DNA of 64,000 nt from Oceanospirillaceae bacterium (GCA_013215375.1 JABSRB010000009.1:161827-225826); one strand, 5' to 3'. Counted from the first letter of the stretch, positions 42,861 through 52,408 are shown. Made by a program: numbers and translations. Notes: a model not told the origin generated them from the letters alone.

Positions 42861-43631
42861 TTGCAATTAAACGCCCGACAGCATTCTATTTTAGCCAAAA
42901 TTAGTGGCACGGAATTCATTAGTGTTGAATCCCTCTCCCAACACTTTGATATGGCTTCGCAAACCATACGCCGCGACATTACCCAGCTATGCGACTTAGG
43001 TCTAGCACGTCGTCACCACGGTGGTGTTGGCCAATTGCCCAGTGCTGAAAACCTCTCTTTCGGCAGCCGCAGAATTATCAACGCGCAAGCTAAGGCGTTA
43101 ATCGCTACAGAAATCGCCCGGCAAATACCGGATAACGCCTCTGTGGCCATAGGGATAGGCACTACTGTAGAAGCCGTTGCCAAAGCGCTGTTGGGCAAAA
43201 AAGGCTTAAAAATAATTACCAATAATCTCAACGTCGCCAGTCTGTTTTTTCAAACCAGCGAGATTGAAGTGATACTTAGCGGCGGAAAATTACGCCCTTT
43301 AGACCAAGATATGGTCGGTGATCAAGCGGTGCAGTTTTTTAACAACTATTACGTCGATTTTGCCATTGTCGGCGTTGGCTCCTTAGACATAGAGCGCGGC
43401 TTGATGGACTTTGACCGCGATAACGTCGCGATAACCCAGAGCATATTAAACAATGCGGCGCACAAAATACTGGCGGTCGATGAAAGTAAGTGGAATAAAA
43501 AAGCCTTCGCCAAAGTAGCGCCCTTTAGCACTATCGACAAAGTGTTTACCGATCACCTACCAAGCTCAACCATCAGCCATAAGCTAAACACCTTACAGGT
43601 GGAGATTATCACTTGCACCCCAGAGATATAG
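42861..43631 (+). CDS. DeoR-family regulator, GlpR-like
   Basis: Repressor of 256 residues. It has an N-terminal HTH (RQHSILAKISGTEFISVESLSQHFDMASQTIRRDITQLCDLGLARRHHGG) and a sugar-phosphate-binding domain (IGIGTTVEAVAKAL, IITNNLNVASLF, ILSGGKLRPLDQDMVGDQA, AIVGVGSLDIERGLMDFD). It likely senses glycerol-3-phosphate or a related phosphate ester, as GlpR does. It starts at TTG 42861, 2 bp after the ugpQ stop; no ATG gives an intact HTH. It sits between ugpQ and the HAD gene, so it probably controls this cluster or glp genes. Confidence 0.88.
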   Translation: MQLNARQHSILAKISGTEFISVESLSQHFDMASQTIRRDITQLCDLGLARRHHGGVGQLPSAENLSFGSRRIINAQAKALIATEIARQIPDNASVAIGIGTTVEAVAKALLGKKGLKIITNNLNVASLFFQTSEIEVILSGGKLRPLDQDMVGDQAVQFFNNYYVDFAIVGVGSLDIERGLMDFDRDNVAITQSILNNAAHKILAVDESKWNKKAFAKVAPFSTIDKVFTDHLPSSTISHKLNTLQVEIITCTPEI

Positions 43632-43633
43632 CA

Positions 43634-44422
43634 ATGCCCATAACCACAACTCCCCTTCCACAAGCTATTAAGGGGATTAAATATGTACTCAGCGATGTTG
43701 ATGACACTATCACCAGCAACGGTCAACTACTGCCCAAAACCTATCAAGCTATCCATGATTTAGTCGCGGCTGGCATTATATTTATACCTATAACTGGGGG
43801 CTGCGCTGGCTGGTGCGACTCTTTTGCTAGGCTCTGGCCCTGTGCTGCAGTGATTGGTGAAAACGGTGGTTTGTACATCAAAAAATCACCGGACCAGCAC
43901 CTGAGTTACCATTTTTGGCACAGCGAGTCCGAGCGCAGTATTAACAGTGGTAAATTGCGCGCTCTGGCAGAACATGCAATTGAGCTAATCCCGCAAGTGA
44001 GCTTCGCCAAAGATCAAGCCTATCGGTTAGTGGATGTCGCTATCGATTATAATCAAGACAACAAAGACATCAGTGCTGCGCAAGTAGCAGCCATTTTATC
44101 GGTATTTCACACCGCTGGCGCTCGCGCCAACGCCAGCTCCATTCATGTCAACGCATGGTTTGGCGATTACAATAAAAAGGCCATGGCCCAGCAACTCCTC
44201 AAGGATGAATACCAACTAACAGATCAACAGATGCGCGAGCAAGTACTCTTTATTGGCGACTCACTCAACGATGAAAGCATGTTTGAATTTTTTCCCAATA
44301 GCGTTGGCGTCGCCAATATCACCGAAAATTTAGCCGCTTTACAGCACCACCCCACTTGGATAACCAAACAGACTCATGGGCTTGGTTTTATTGAAATGGT
44401 CCACGCGGTGCTAGCGGAGTGA
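43634..44422 (+). CDS. HAD-IIB family phosphatase
   Basis: Hydrolase of 262 residues. Motif I is YVLSDVDDTITSNGQL (nucleophile Asp), motif II FIPITGGCAGWCDSFARLWP, and motif IV LFIGDSLNDESMFEFFPNSVGVAN. An inserted cap of type IIB separates II and III, as in mannosyl-3-phosphoglycerate and sucrose phosphatases. The ATG at 43634 is 2 bp after the DeoR stop. In the context of ugp genes it may dephosphorylate a sugar or polyol phosphate brought in or formed by UgpQ; this is inference. Confidence 0.85.
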   Translation: MPITTTPLPQAIKGIKYVLSDVDDTITSNGQLLPKTYQAIHDLVAAGIIFIPITGGCAGWCDSFARLWPCAAVIGENGGLYIKKSPDQHLSYHFWHSESERSINSGKLRALAEHAIELIPQVSFAKDQAYRLVDVAIDYNQDNKDISAAQVAAILSVFHTAGARANASSIHVNAWFGDYNKKAMAQQLLKDEYQLTDQQMREQVLFIGDSLNDESMFEFFPNSVGVANITENLAALQHHPTWITKQTHGLGFIEMVHAVLAE

Positions 44423-44426
44423 TCTA

Positions 44427-44768
44427 TTACAAATTTGGCGCGATATAGCTGTTATGTATAAATGAGCACCAAGTCTCAGACTCAATGGCCGGTAAATTAT
44501 TATTTTCAGTTATCTGAAGTTCCATCTCAACGGCCGAACGCCACTCATCTGATCCCAAATCGGGACCATGGCCTGCTGCATCACTCATACTTAATTGCTG
44601 CTCGACTAAGTTGTACCATTGCTCGGTACAATCTTGGGCATTGGCATAATCGTCAAAAGTACTAGCGCAGCTGGACAGCAGCAAACAAGAAACTATTAAT
44701 ATGCTTTTAGATAGAGCGTTAATACTGCCTAACCTCTCTGTAACATCCGTTTTACTGTTAATTGTCAT
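44427..44768 (-). CDS. Small predicted lipoprotein
   Basis: Protein of about 113 residues. A rather long N-terminal leader precedes a hydrophobic core and lipobox (SILIVSCLLLSSCAS), so the Cys should be lipidated. The mature part is short and acidic (FDDYANAQDCTEQWYNLVEQQLS, AVEMELQITENNNLPAIESETWCSFI) with two cysteines and no domain I recognise. ATG 44768 is preferred by spacing from GAGGGG. It converges on the HAD gene with a 4-bp gap. Confidence 0.65.
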   Translation of the reverse strand: MTINSKTDVTERLGSINALSKSILIVSCLLLSSCASTFDDYANAQDCTEQWYNLVEQQLSMSDAAGHGPDLGSDEWRSAVEMELQITENNNLPAIESETWCSFIHNSYIAPNL

Positions 44769-45008
44769 AACCATTCCCCTCGTGATTCGATCATGTTGTT
44801 AGCCACACATCGTCGCTAAAATCATCTACAAAATTAGACGCCTAAACAGTTTAGATGAAATGTTTAAAACCACACTTTTGAATTTGTCGATGTCTACTAA
44901 AGACAGTAACATTTTAAAGGACATAACATGAGAGAGGAAAATTGAGGGATTGGATCAACGCTAGCTCTCACCTGACGCCTGTTTTACAGCGCCAGATGAG
45001 TCTCTGCA

Positions 45009-46112
45009 TTATTTTTCGATCAACGCGTAATCACGGTCAAGAATTTCAAGAATTTCCGCTTTTGGATCGGCCGGTACTTGCACTTTTTTACCGGTAATCT
45101 TCTCTGCTATGTTGGTATAAGTTTCACTCACTGCCAAGATCTGAGCTTCGCTCAACTTAATACCAGCGGCCATCGCCAAACGCTCAGGCATTTTATCTTT
45201 CGCCAAAAGCAACTCAGGGTTAGGTACGCTTTTCAGTAACATTTGACGGAAACCCTCTTTCGAGTTTTCGACAATCTCACCTTGCTGATAAGCCTTTTCA
45301 TCCCAAATTCTTGAAGAATCAGGTGTGCCAACTTCATCAATATAAATGAGCTCATCATTGCCTTGTAAGTCTTTCACGTAGCCAAATTCAAACTTAGTAT
45401 CAACAAATATCTGCTCGACTTCTGCCAGCTGCTCTGTGATTAAATTAAAGCCTTCTGTCAGTAGCTTCTCGTACAGATCCACATCCGCAATGCTGTTAAA
45501 TTTAAACGCCTCTAAATTATTTATAATGTTATCACGGCTAATATTCACATCATCAACTTCAGGTACTTCGCTGATCCCGGTGATAATGCCTTTAGTTGAA
45601 GGGGTAATTAACAGCTCTGGTAATTTTTGGTTAGCGGTTAAACCCTCATCTAATGCTATCCCACAAAAATCTCGGGTGCCTTTGGAATATGCACGCCACA
45701 TGCTACCGGTAATATAGTTACGTGCTATCGCCTCAACCATCACCGGTTGCGCTTGGCGCACTATCCAGATGTAAGGGTGAGGTACATCGACAATGTGATT
45801 ACCGGCAAGACCTGCATCATTAAAGCAATTGAACCAATGAGCGGAAATTGCGTTTAAAGCAGCACCTTTACCCGGTACACCATTTAAGCCGTTCTCACCT
45901 TTCCAGATGCATTCAAAGGCTGAAATTCTGTCGCTTATTATCATAATCGCCAATGGCGTATCCGCAGCAATGTTGTAACCTTTCTCTTCAATTAAACGGC
46001 GGCTATCTGCTGCTGTTAATCGATACACTGATCGAACTTTACCACTGTGAACCGGACCGCTAGTTCTAATAGCTAAGTCATCATTCACATCCATTACTTT
46101 ATAATTGCTCAT
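45009..46112 (-). CDS. purC: Phosphoribosylaminoimidazole-succinocarboxamide synthase, long form
   Basis: Purine synthesis enzyme (SAICAR synthase) joining CAIR and aspartate with ATP. It has [14 protein letters not shown] at the N-terminus, [46 protein letters not shown] and [16 protein letters not shown] (catalytic Asp/Glu). At 367 residues it belongs to the longer PurC branch, against 237 in E. coli, with extra residues in the middle and at the C-terminus. Start ATG 46112 has GGAGA at 5 nt. It is downstream of bamC but separated by a strong terminator. Confidence 0.93.
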   Translation of the reverse strand: MSNYKVMDVNDDLAIRTSGPVHSGKVRSVYRLTAADSRRLIEEKGYNIAADTPLAIMIISDRISAFECIWKGENGLNGVPGKGAALNAISAHWFNCFNDAGLAGNHIVDVPHPYIWIVRQAQPVMVEAIARNYITGSMWRAYSKGTRDFCGIALDEGLTANQKLPELLITPSTKGIITGISEVPEVDDVNISRDNIINNLEAFKFNSIADVDLYEKLLTEGFNLITEQLAEVEQIFVDTKFEFGYVKDLQGNDELIYIDEVGTPDSSRIWDEKAYQQGEIVENSKEGFRQMLLKSVPNPELLLAKDKMPERLAMAAGIKLSEAQILAVSETYTNIAEKITGKKVQVPADPKAEILEILDRDYALIEK

Positions 46113-46197
46113 TGGTTCTCCAGATTTTTCTATCACAGCCTGTAGATATAGGCTCTAATATTATGTATTGAGTTTGAGACTTCTATTACCTACAAAC

Positions 46198-46225
46198 AAA
46201 AACACCCACTGCAGTGGGTGTTTTT
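46198..46225. terminator. Strong palindromic terminator between bamC and purC
   Basis: AAAACACCCACTG-CAGTGGGTGTTTT, a perfect palindrome of 14-bp arms. It is flanked by TTTTTTT on the plus strand and by TTTTGTTTG on the minus strand. It should stop most dapA-bamC read-through into purC. Confidence 0.8.
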
Positions 46226-46237
46226 TTAACGCTAAAT

Positions 46238-47689
46238 TTATGCTCTTGGAATGCTATCCTTTATTCTCCACAGTAATTCCTCAGCGGGAATAGAGGCCGC
46301 TTCTTTGCCTTTCCTATTTAGCACTGTGACATAGGTGGCCTTACCGCGGTAGATAAGCTTTAGCTGATACCCAGCTGTTAACTCATAGAGATTGGTATTT
46401 TTATTAAAGAAACCCTTGTTAAAACCTTTGTTAAAGTTGTAGACAACTTTACCGCCAAGCCAAACTTTAAAGCCCTCTTGGTTAGCAGGGTGACTCGGAT
46501 CCGATAGCCCCACGTCTTTACCAGAATCAACCTGCCCTTTGGCACTGTAAAAAACCTTAGTTTTTGAGCTTGTTTCATCTTCATCACTACCAAAACCAGC
46601 GAAGGTGATTGGACCGCGATCGCCGTGTAACCAACCGAGGAAACTACTTTCTTGCTGCTCTTTAGGCGTTAGTGAAGTAAAGGTGAGATAAAAAGTACGG
46701 CCAGCTCTGTCTTTAGTACCCACATCAATGTTGTTAGTCGCTAACGACTTATCGACGAGTGACCAGGCATTATCTACATTACCTGAGATTTTCAAAGCGG
46801 GTTTACCGTTGGCATTGCGACCAAACAATACAGTCCCTTCCTTGAGAGAGCGCTTAAAGGTACTTGCTAATAATCCGTTGTTTACAGTACCGTTAGTGGC
46901 TTTACTCATAAACCGTAACAGCTCGTATAACATGTCGGTTTTATAAGAAACGTTCTTTGACTCTGAGTTCCAGTCCACGTTTGCCACATCGTCACTGGCT
47001 GCAAAGCTGACATGTTTCATACTGATAACAGTACGCATTGGATCTTTAAGATCTTTTTGCAATTGAATGCGCAGTTTATTTTTTCTGGCGCCTTTCACAT
47101 TTTGCAATGTAAGCTTTTTAACCCAGCTAGTGACGACACCTAACTCTTCGCCTTTCACCACAATCCAATCACTTTCAATGGTGCCTTTACCGGGATTAAT
47201 GTTGGCAATGCCCAGATTATTAAACTCCATAAACTGCTGCGCTTTAGGCCAAATTTGTTGAATCGGTGCATCTACCACTAATACTTTGCTGCTGCCATCT
47301 TGCTTAAAGTTGACGGTTTCAGACCCTGAGTCAGCATAAAAATATTCAGGGCGACCTATGGCATCTACCGTCTTATTGCTCGATAAAGCACGCTGGGGAA
47401 TATCCATAATATCTTGGGTTTGCTTAACATTAAGATGTTCTGGAATATCTAAACGCGGTGAAGCTGCGATGGTTTGATAGGCTTTACTTCGATCATGAAT
47501 AAGACCACTTTCGCCATAGAGCGGGTTGTCAGGCAGAAAACTGCATCCAGAGGCTAGTACACTACCAACAATGATCAGAGAGCCCAAGGCACGTCCCGAT
47601 ACTAACGTTGATTGTATGTTACTAGACACTGTTACTACTTTACTGAAATTGACTTTTTGAAAATCAATATTTTTATGCTGATATTTCAT
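46238..47689 (-). CDS. bamC: Outer membrane assembly lipoprotein BamC (NlpB)
   Basis: BAM-complex lipoprotein of 483 residues, well above the 344 of E. coli. It has a long N-region, hydrophobic core and lipobox (IIVGSVLASGCSFLPDNPLYGESGLIHDRS), then the unstructured BamD-binding stretch (SPRLDIPEHLNVKQTQDIMDIPQ) and two helix-grip domains (IQQIWPKAQQFMEFNNLGI and the DNAWSLVDKSLATNNIDV repeat). It ends in a segment common to marine BamC (PAEELLWRIKDSIPRA). The start ATG 47689 follows GAGGT. It follows dapA, as in most gammaproteobacteria. Confidence 0.9.
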   Translation of the reverse strand: MKYQHKNIDFQKVNFSKVVTVSSNIQSTLVSGRALGSLIIVGSVLASGCSFLPDNPLYGESGLIHDRSKAYQTIAASPRLDIPEHLNVKQTQDIMDIPQRALSSNKTVDAIGRPEYFYADSGSETVNFKQDGSSKVLVVDAPIQQIWPKAQQFMEFNNLGIANINPGKGTIESDWIVVKGEELGVVTSWVKKLTLQNVKGARKNKLRIQLQKDLKDPMRTVISMKHVSFAASDDVANVDWNSESKNVSYKTDMLYELLRFMSKATNGTVNNGLLASTFKRSLKEGTVLFGRNANGKPALKISGNVDNAWSLVDKSLATNNIDVGTKDRAGRTFYLTFTSLTPKEQQESSFLGWLHGDRGPITFAGFGSDEDETSSKTKVFYSAKGQVDSGKDVGLSDPSHPANQEGFKVWLGGKVVYNFNKGFNKGFFNKNTNLYELTAGYQLKLIYRGKATYVTVLNRKGKEAASIPAEELLWRIKDSIPRA

Positions 47690-47745
47690 ACAACCTCGAA
47701 TCTGATTGGCTTGTAGACGATCAAATAGAATATTATCAAGCAATT

Positions 47746-47773
47746 AATAATAGGAAGCAGGCCTCCTATTATT
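47746..47773 (-). other. Stem-loop between dapA and bamC
   Basis: AATAATAGGA, loop AGCAGGCC, TCCTATTATT: a perfect 10-bp stem. On the minus strand it follows dapA by 36 bp and precedes bamC by 57 bp, without a U-run. It may shield the dapA 3' end. Confidence 0.5.
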
Positions 47774-47809
47774 ATGCCTTACTGCTGTGCTCTATCGATA
47801 TTCAGCAGT

Positions 47810-48688
47810 TTAAACTAATTTATTTTCTTTCATTGCGCTTAATAGCGGCGCACGGTACTGCTCTGACAACGGCGTTAATGGTAGGCGAATTCCCTCTTCC
47901 ATCAAACCTAGTTGCGCCACAGCCCACTTAACAGGAATAGGGTTTGACTCAGTGAACAATTGGTTGTGCAACCCCATCAAAGTATCATTTAAGGCACGCG
48001 CTTTTTTCGCATCCCCTGCTATCGCGACTTCGCACAGCTCTGACATCAATAAAGGTGCTACGTTCGCAGTGACTGAAATGTTTCCGTGACCACCCGCTAA
48101 CATTAACTCAACCGCTGTCACATCATCACCAGAGTACACGGCAAAACCCGCCGGTGCATTTGCCACTAATGATTTGTTACGTGCAACATCTCCTGTCGCA
48201 TCTTTAATACCGACAATATTGGTAACATCACGGGCTAAACGCAAGGTTGTTTCCTCTTGCATGTCCGCGATAGTGCGCCCAGGAACATTGTATAAAATTT
48301 GTGGAATATCAACAGCCTCAGCAATCGCTTTGAAATGTAAATACATTCCCTCTTGCGTGGGTTTGTTGTAATAAGGGACTACCGACAGACAGGCATCGAC
48401 ACCAAGTGCTTTCGCCTCTTTAGAAAGTTCAATCGCCTCTTGGGTATTATTCGCACCTGTGCCTGCGATTACCGGGATACGTCCTGCAACCACATTCACC
48501 ACGCGTTTAATCACAGCGCAGTGTTCAGTTGGACTTAGAGTTGCAGATTCGCCAGATGTTCCAACAGCCACTATCGATTTAGTGCCATTTTCTATATGAA
48601 ATTCAACCAGTTTATCTAGTGCTGGCCAATCGATTTCACCACTGGTTGTCATTGGGGTAACAAGTGCAACAATACTACCGGTAATCAT
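47810..48688 (-). CDS. dapA: 4-hydroxy-tetrahydrodipicolinate synthase
   Basis: Lysine and diaminopimelate pathway enzyme of 292 residues, the E. coli length. It has [13 protein letters not shown] at the N-terminus, [55 protein letters not shown] (active-site Tyr) and [10 protein letters not shown] (Schiff-base Lys). Start ATG 48688 follows GGTGGAG at 6 nt; a GTG 12 bp upstream lies inside that site. It is transcribed toward bamC and divergent from bcp. No lysine riboswitch was seen upstream. Confidence 0.96.
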   Translation of the reverse strand: MITGSIVALVTPMTTSGEIDWPALDKLVEFHIENGTKSIVAVGTSGESATLSPTEHCAVIKRVVNVVAGRIPVIAGTGANNTQEAIELSKEAKALGVDACLSVVPYYNKPTQEGMYLHFKAIAEAVDIPQILYNVPGRTIADMQEETTLRLARDVTNIVGIKDATGDVARNKSLVANAPAGFAVYSGDDVTAVELMLAGGHGNISVTANVAPLLMSELCEVAIAGDAKKARALNDTLMGLHNQLFTESNPIPVKWAVAQLGLMEEGIRLPLTPLSEQYRAPLLSAMKENKLV

Positions 48689-48990
48689 TTTCATCTCCAC
48701 CTAACCTTGCACACAATCTGCAATGGCCTAATTTTTTGTTATCTGTAGAAATTACAGAGCTATTTTTATATATTCATGCTTACTCAGTGAGCTTTACACA
48801 CTCAGCAAAAACAGCGATGAATAGCTACCATTTGGCTCGCTATTCTATATTAAATCGCGGCCCTTTGAGTAGTCATATCAATGATTATTTACTATAGAAA
48901 TTAAACAGCTTGTTAAAATCACACTAATTGTGCAGCGCCTTTGTTAAATACCTAGTAATATTGATATTATTTACTTTTTTGGAGAAAACC
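48689..48990. other. dapA/bcp divergent intergenic region, nothing firm
   Basis: AT-rich spacer that must hold the promoters of both genes. I see no riboswitch, repeat or small gene. gcvR, which precedes bcp in many relatives, is absent. Confidence 0.5.
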
Positions 48991-49443
48991 ATGACCTTAG
49001 CTATCGGTGACAAAGCCCCTGTATTTAATTGTAAAAACCAACGTGGGGATGATATAGCACTGACCGATTTACAAGGTAAAAAAGTTATCCTATATTTTTA
49101 CCCGAAAGACTCCACACCAGGTTGCACTGTGCAAGCTTGTAATTTAAGAGATAATTACGATGATTTGATAGCACAAGGTTATGTGGTATTTGGCGTCAGT
49201 AGCTGTTCAGAAAAACGTCACAACAACTTCATCGCTAAAAACTCACTTCCCTTTGACTTACTCATGGATGAAGAGCAAACACTGCAAAATCAATACGGTG
49301 TATGGCAGTTAAAAAAGACCTTTGGCAAAGAATACATGGGCACAGTGCGCACCACTTTTGTTATTGACGAGCAAGGTGTGATCGAGCAGATCATCAACAA
49401 AGTAAAAACCAAAGAGCACTGGGAACAGATAAGCGAAGCTTAA
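48991..49443 (+). CDS. bcp: Thioredoxin-dependent peroxiredoxin, Bcp/PrxQ
   Basis: Thiol peroxidase of 150 residues. It has YFYPKDSTPGCTVQACNLRDNY with peroxidatic Cys45 and resolving Cys50 (the five-residue spacing of atypical 2-Cys PrxQ), VFGVSSCSEKRHNNF and GTVRTTFVIDEQG. It reduces hydrogen and organic peroxides in the cytoplasm. Start ATG 48991 has TTTGGAG upstream; in-frame codons further up would add an unlikely hydrophobic leader. Confidence 0.93.
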   Translation: MTLAIGDKAPVFNCKNQRGDDIALTDLQGKKVILYFYPKDSTPGCTVQACNLRDNYDDLIAQGYVVFGVSSCSEKRHNNFIAKNSLPFDLLMDEEQTLQNQYGVWQLKKTFGKEYMGTVRTTFVIDEQGVIEQIINKVKTKEHWEQISEA

Positions 49444-49449
49444 AGTTCA

Positions 49450-49480
49450 GTCTTTGGTCTTTGGCTTTAAGACTAAAGAC
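49450..49480 (+). terminator. Hairpin after bcp
   Basis: GTCTTTGGTCTT, 7-nt loop, AAGACTAAAGAC: 12 bp with one G-T pair, 7 bp after the bcp stop. It is followed by TAACGACCTCTCTTTCTTTT, which is pyrimidine-rich. Confidence 0.55.
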
Positions 49481-49514
49481 TAACGACCTCTCTTTCTTTT
49501 AAAGGATTTCTGAC

Positions 49515-49739
49515 ATGTTTAAGACAGGAAGCGCGGGCAACGTTATAGCAGCCCTTTGTAATATATTTTTCCCAGGTCTTGGCCAACTTATTCAGGGGCG
49601 CTTGCTGCTGGCTATATTTCTATTTATCTTTGTCACATTGGGTTACTGGTTTTGGTTTTTGGTCTTCCCCGCCATTATAGCCGCTCTGTTGCATTTATTT
49701 AGCATCATCAATGCAGCTACTTACAAATCAAATGACTAG
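49515..49739 (+). CDS. Small conserved membrane protein
   Basis: Protein of 74 residues with two or three hydrophobic segments: VIAALCNIFFPGLGQLIQGRLLLAIFLFIFVTLGYWFWFLVFPAIIAALLHLFSIINA. The FFPGLGQLIQGR start resembles TM2-type or DUF5683 mini-proteins, in which a Pro-Gly-x-Gly turn precedes the first helix. Function is unknown. AAAGGA lies about 10 nt before the ATG. Confidence 0.7.
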   Translation: MFKTGSAGNVIAALCNIFFPGLGQLIQGRLLLAIFLFIFVTLGYWFWFLVFPAIIAALLHLFSIINAATYKSND

Positions 49740-49812
49740 AATTCTGACTTACCTATCCCAATATGCGCAAGCAGACTTGAGATAGGTCTATTGAGAGTTA
49801 TCTGACCTTATT

Positions 49813-50361
49813 TCACGAAAATTTTGTTAAGTACGTATTTGAGTGCATAACGGTGGCGTATTCATCGTGTAAATTTGCCAATGACATAGCATGCACTTCT
49901 CTAGCGCTGCGTTTGCTGCCAAAGTAATCCGCTTTATCAAAGCAAAAACACGCATCTTCCAATATCGTTACTTTAAAACCTAAATTACCGGCGGTTCTCG
50001 CGGTAGATTCAACAGAGTTATTGGTGGCCGCACCAACGATGACGATAGATTCTACATTTAAATCATTCAACTGCTGCTCAATTGAGTTATTTACAAAGGC
50101 GCATGGCACTGATTTTTCAATTAAGTACTCGCCTTTAAGCGCCTGAAACGCTGCTTTTAGCTCATAGCCTGCCTGCCCTGGCCAGAACACAGAGTCTGGT
50201 TCAGCTGAGCGGTGCACTATATGAAATACCGGCCAGTCACGCTCTCGCCAACTTGCCAATACCGCTAAAATCACATCGCCCGCTTGAGGGTTATTTCTAG
50301 GACCCCACTTTGGGTGATCAATCCCCTGCTGCTGATCTATGATCAATAATGCGACACTCAT
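49813..50361 (-). CDS. Isochorismatase-fold hydrolase with Ser in place of the nucleophilic Cys
   Basis: Protein of 182 residues of the cysteine hydrolase/isochorismatase superfamily. The first catalytic residue Asp9 (ALLIIDQQQGI) and Lys83 (YLIEKSVPCAF) are present. The third motif reads VIVGAATNNSVESTAR, so Ser116 occupies the position of the usual catalytic Cys. This NNSVESTAR variant is a recognised sub-branch and is more like PhzD-type vinyl-ether hydrolases than nicotinamidases. The substrate is unknown. Confidence 0.8.
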   Translation of the reverse strand: MSVALLIIDQQQGIDHPKWGPRNNPQAGDVILAVLASWRERDWPVFHIVHRSAEPDSVFWPGQAGYELKAAFQALKGEYLIEKSVPCAFVNNSIEQQLNDLNVESIVIVGAATNNSVESTARTAGNLGFKVTILEDACFCFDKADYFGSKRSAREVHAMSLANLHDEYATVMHSNTYLTKFS

Positions 50362-50498
50362 ATAACCTAATCCTTATGCATGCATATTTCGACAGAATAG
50401 ATACCAACAAAAAAGGAGCAGCATAAGCGACTCCCTTTTAATGTTTAACTATTTGACGGCCTTTAAAGATCTACCATCATTTATCTTAACCCAACTAT

Positions 50499-52169
50499 TT
50501 AAGCCACTACTTTAATCGGTTTGATTTCTGAGCGGCTGACCGCGGTGAGCAAGGCCTGTAAAGTTGCATTAGAAGTATCTTCATCTTGGGCCACGCCAGT
50601 GAATATTTCTGAATCTATCTTCACTTGGATGCAGGCTAATGCCTGGGCATTAGTACCACTTTTAAGTGCGTGTTGATCGTACTGTAGTACTTCAATTTCA
50701 CAGCCAAAGTGGATATTAAGCGCATCGCAAATAGCTTCTAATGCGCCGGCGCCAGCACCTTGATACTGGTTTCCCGCGAAGGAGAACTTCGCATTCACTT
50801 GGCTATCTTCTGTATGTAAGTCATAGCTTTGTAACTGCCATTGCTCATTTACTTGAACAAAATTGCTATCGTAAATTGCCTTAATATTCTGCGGCGTAAT
50901 TTCCATTTTTTGCTGTTCAGCGGCGTTTTGTACTAACTTGCTCAATACTATATGCATCCACTTAGGTAGCTCAATGCCATAATCTCGCTCTAGTACTAAC
51001 GCAATCCCACCTTTACCGCTCTGGCTATTAATACGTACCACTGCCTCGTATTCACGACCTATATCTCTAGGGTCTATCGGTAAGTAAGCGACTTGCCAAT
51101 GCTCAAGATTATGTTCTTTATGGTAGTTAATTGATTTGCGAATAGCATCTTGATGGCTGCCTGAAAACGCGGTGTATACCAACACACCTGCCCAGGGATG
51201 ACGATCTGCCACTTTAAGCTCTGTGCAATATTCAACAACATCTATGATTTCGATGATATTAGACAAATCTAGCTCAGGATCAACACCTTGCGAATACATG
51301 TTCATCGCCATAGTGACGATATCCATGTTTCCAGTGCGCTCACCATTACCAATCAAGGTTCCTTCAATTCTATCTGCACCCGCCATCACACCTAATTCAG
51401 CAGCGGCAACACCACAGCCTCTGTCATTGTGAGTATGTAATGAAATACGTACATTTTGACGATTCACTAGCTGTCGGCAAAAATACTCTATTTGATCTGC
51501 ATATACATTAGGACTGGTCATCTCAACGGTGGATGGCAAGTTAATGATGATGCGCTCGCGGCAATTTTCAAAAACAGGGCTCCACTGCTCGATCACTGCA
51601 TCACAAACTTCGACCGCGTAATCCATTTCTGTGCCAGTAAAGCTCTCTGGCGAATACTGGAAATGCCACTGAGTTTGCGGATATTTCTCTGCGTATTCTC
51701 TCACCAAGATAGCGCCGTTCACCGCCATCGCTTTAATTTGGTCTTTATCTTTAGCGAACACTTGTTGGCGCTGTACGACTGAGGTGGAATTATAGACATG
51801 TACAATCGCCTGTTTGACATCCACTAAGCTCTCATAAGTGCGCGAGATAAGGTCTTCGCGCGCTTGCGTCAATACTTGAATAGTCACATCATCAGGAATC
51901 ATGTCCTCTTCGATGAGCTTGCGCACAAAATCAAAATCAGGCTTAGAGGCGGAGGGGAAACCCACTTCAATCTCTTTAAAACCCAATTTAACCAACAAGA
52001 TAAACATGCGGGTTTTCTGTTCAATATTCATAGGATTAACTAAAGCTTGGTTGCCATCACGCAGATCCACACTGCACCAATCAGGCGCTTTAGTGATGCT
52101 TTGGTCCGGCCAAGTACGATCTGTTAACTTTACCGTGTCAAAAACTTTGTATTTACGATGATCAAACAT
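50499..52169 (-). CDS. leuA: 2-isopropylmalate synthase, long (type 2) form
   Basis: First committed enzyme of leucine synthesis, 556 residues as in Pseudomonas, against 523 for E. coli LeuA. The catalytic barrel has CSVDLRDGNQALVNPM, EVGFPSASKPDFDFVR, SLHTHNDRGCGVAAAELGVMAGADRIEGTLIGNGERTGN (metal-binding HTHND) and HPWAGVLVYTAFSGSHQDAI. A C-terminal LeuA regulatory domain (QGAGAGALEAICDALN) gives leucine feedback control. It is a single gene. The region upstream has no convincing Leu-rich leader peptide. Confidence 0.95.
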   Translation of the reverse strand: MFDHRKYKVFDTVKLTDRTWPDQSITKAPDWCSVDLRDGNQALVNPMNIEQKTRMFILLVKLGFKEIEVGFPSASKPDFDFVRKLIEEDMIPDDVTIQVLTQAREDLISRTYESLVDVKQAIVHVYNSTSVVQRQQVFAKDKDQIKAMAVNGAILVREYAEKYPQTQWHFQYSPESFTGTEMDYAVEVCDAVIEQWSPVFENCRERIIINLPSTVEMTSPNVYADQIEYFCRQLVNRQNVRISLHTHNDRGCGVAAAELGVMAGADRIEGTLIGNGERTGNMDIVTMAMNMYSQGVDPELDLSNIIEIIDVVEYCTELKVADRHPWAGVLVYTAFSGSHQDAIRKSINYHKEHNLEHWQVAYLPIDPRDIGREYEAVVRINSQSGKGGIALVLERDYGIELPKWMHIVLSKLVQNAAEQQKMEITPQNIKAIYDSNFVQVNEQWQLQSYDLHTEDSQVNAKFSFAGNQYQGAGAGALEAICDALNIHFGCEIEVLQYDQHALKSGTNAQALACIQVKIDSEIFTGVAQDEDTSNATLQALLTAVSRSEIKPIKVVA

Positions 52170-52362
52170 GTGATTGCCTATACTTTAATTAAATGCTTAT
52201 GAAGGTAGAACTTGACCTTAAACTTAGTGAGTTAGGCTTAAGATCAATCATTGGCGATTTTCTTTGTGAGAATTCTAGCAAAAATTATTAAAGGTATTAA
52301 TAACTTTCCAATTAACCGATGAGTTAATTAGAGGATGCCCTAGAGCAGCATTAACTAGTTCA

Positions 52363-52408
52363 CATCCAGAAACAGATGTCTACTTCGCTACGACCTCGTT
52401 TCTGGATG
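52363..52408. other. 11-bp inverted repeat in the leuA upstream region
   Basis: CATCCAGAAAC (52363-52373) and GTTTCTGGATG (52398-52408), with a 24-nt loop. It lies about 190 bp before leuA in the 399-bp leuA/lrp divergent gap. It may be an attenuator-like structure for leuA or a small dispersed repeat. Confidence 0.45.

Noticed and set aside
48689..48990. Lysine riboswitch before dapA
   Set aside because: The leader is AT-rich and lacks the long conserved helices of the lysine riboswitch.
52170..52260. Possible leucine leader peptide before leuA
   Set aside because: The short frame on the minus strand has only a few scattered leucine codons and no run of them, and no terminator with a T-run follows.
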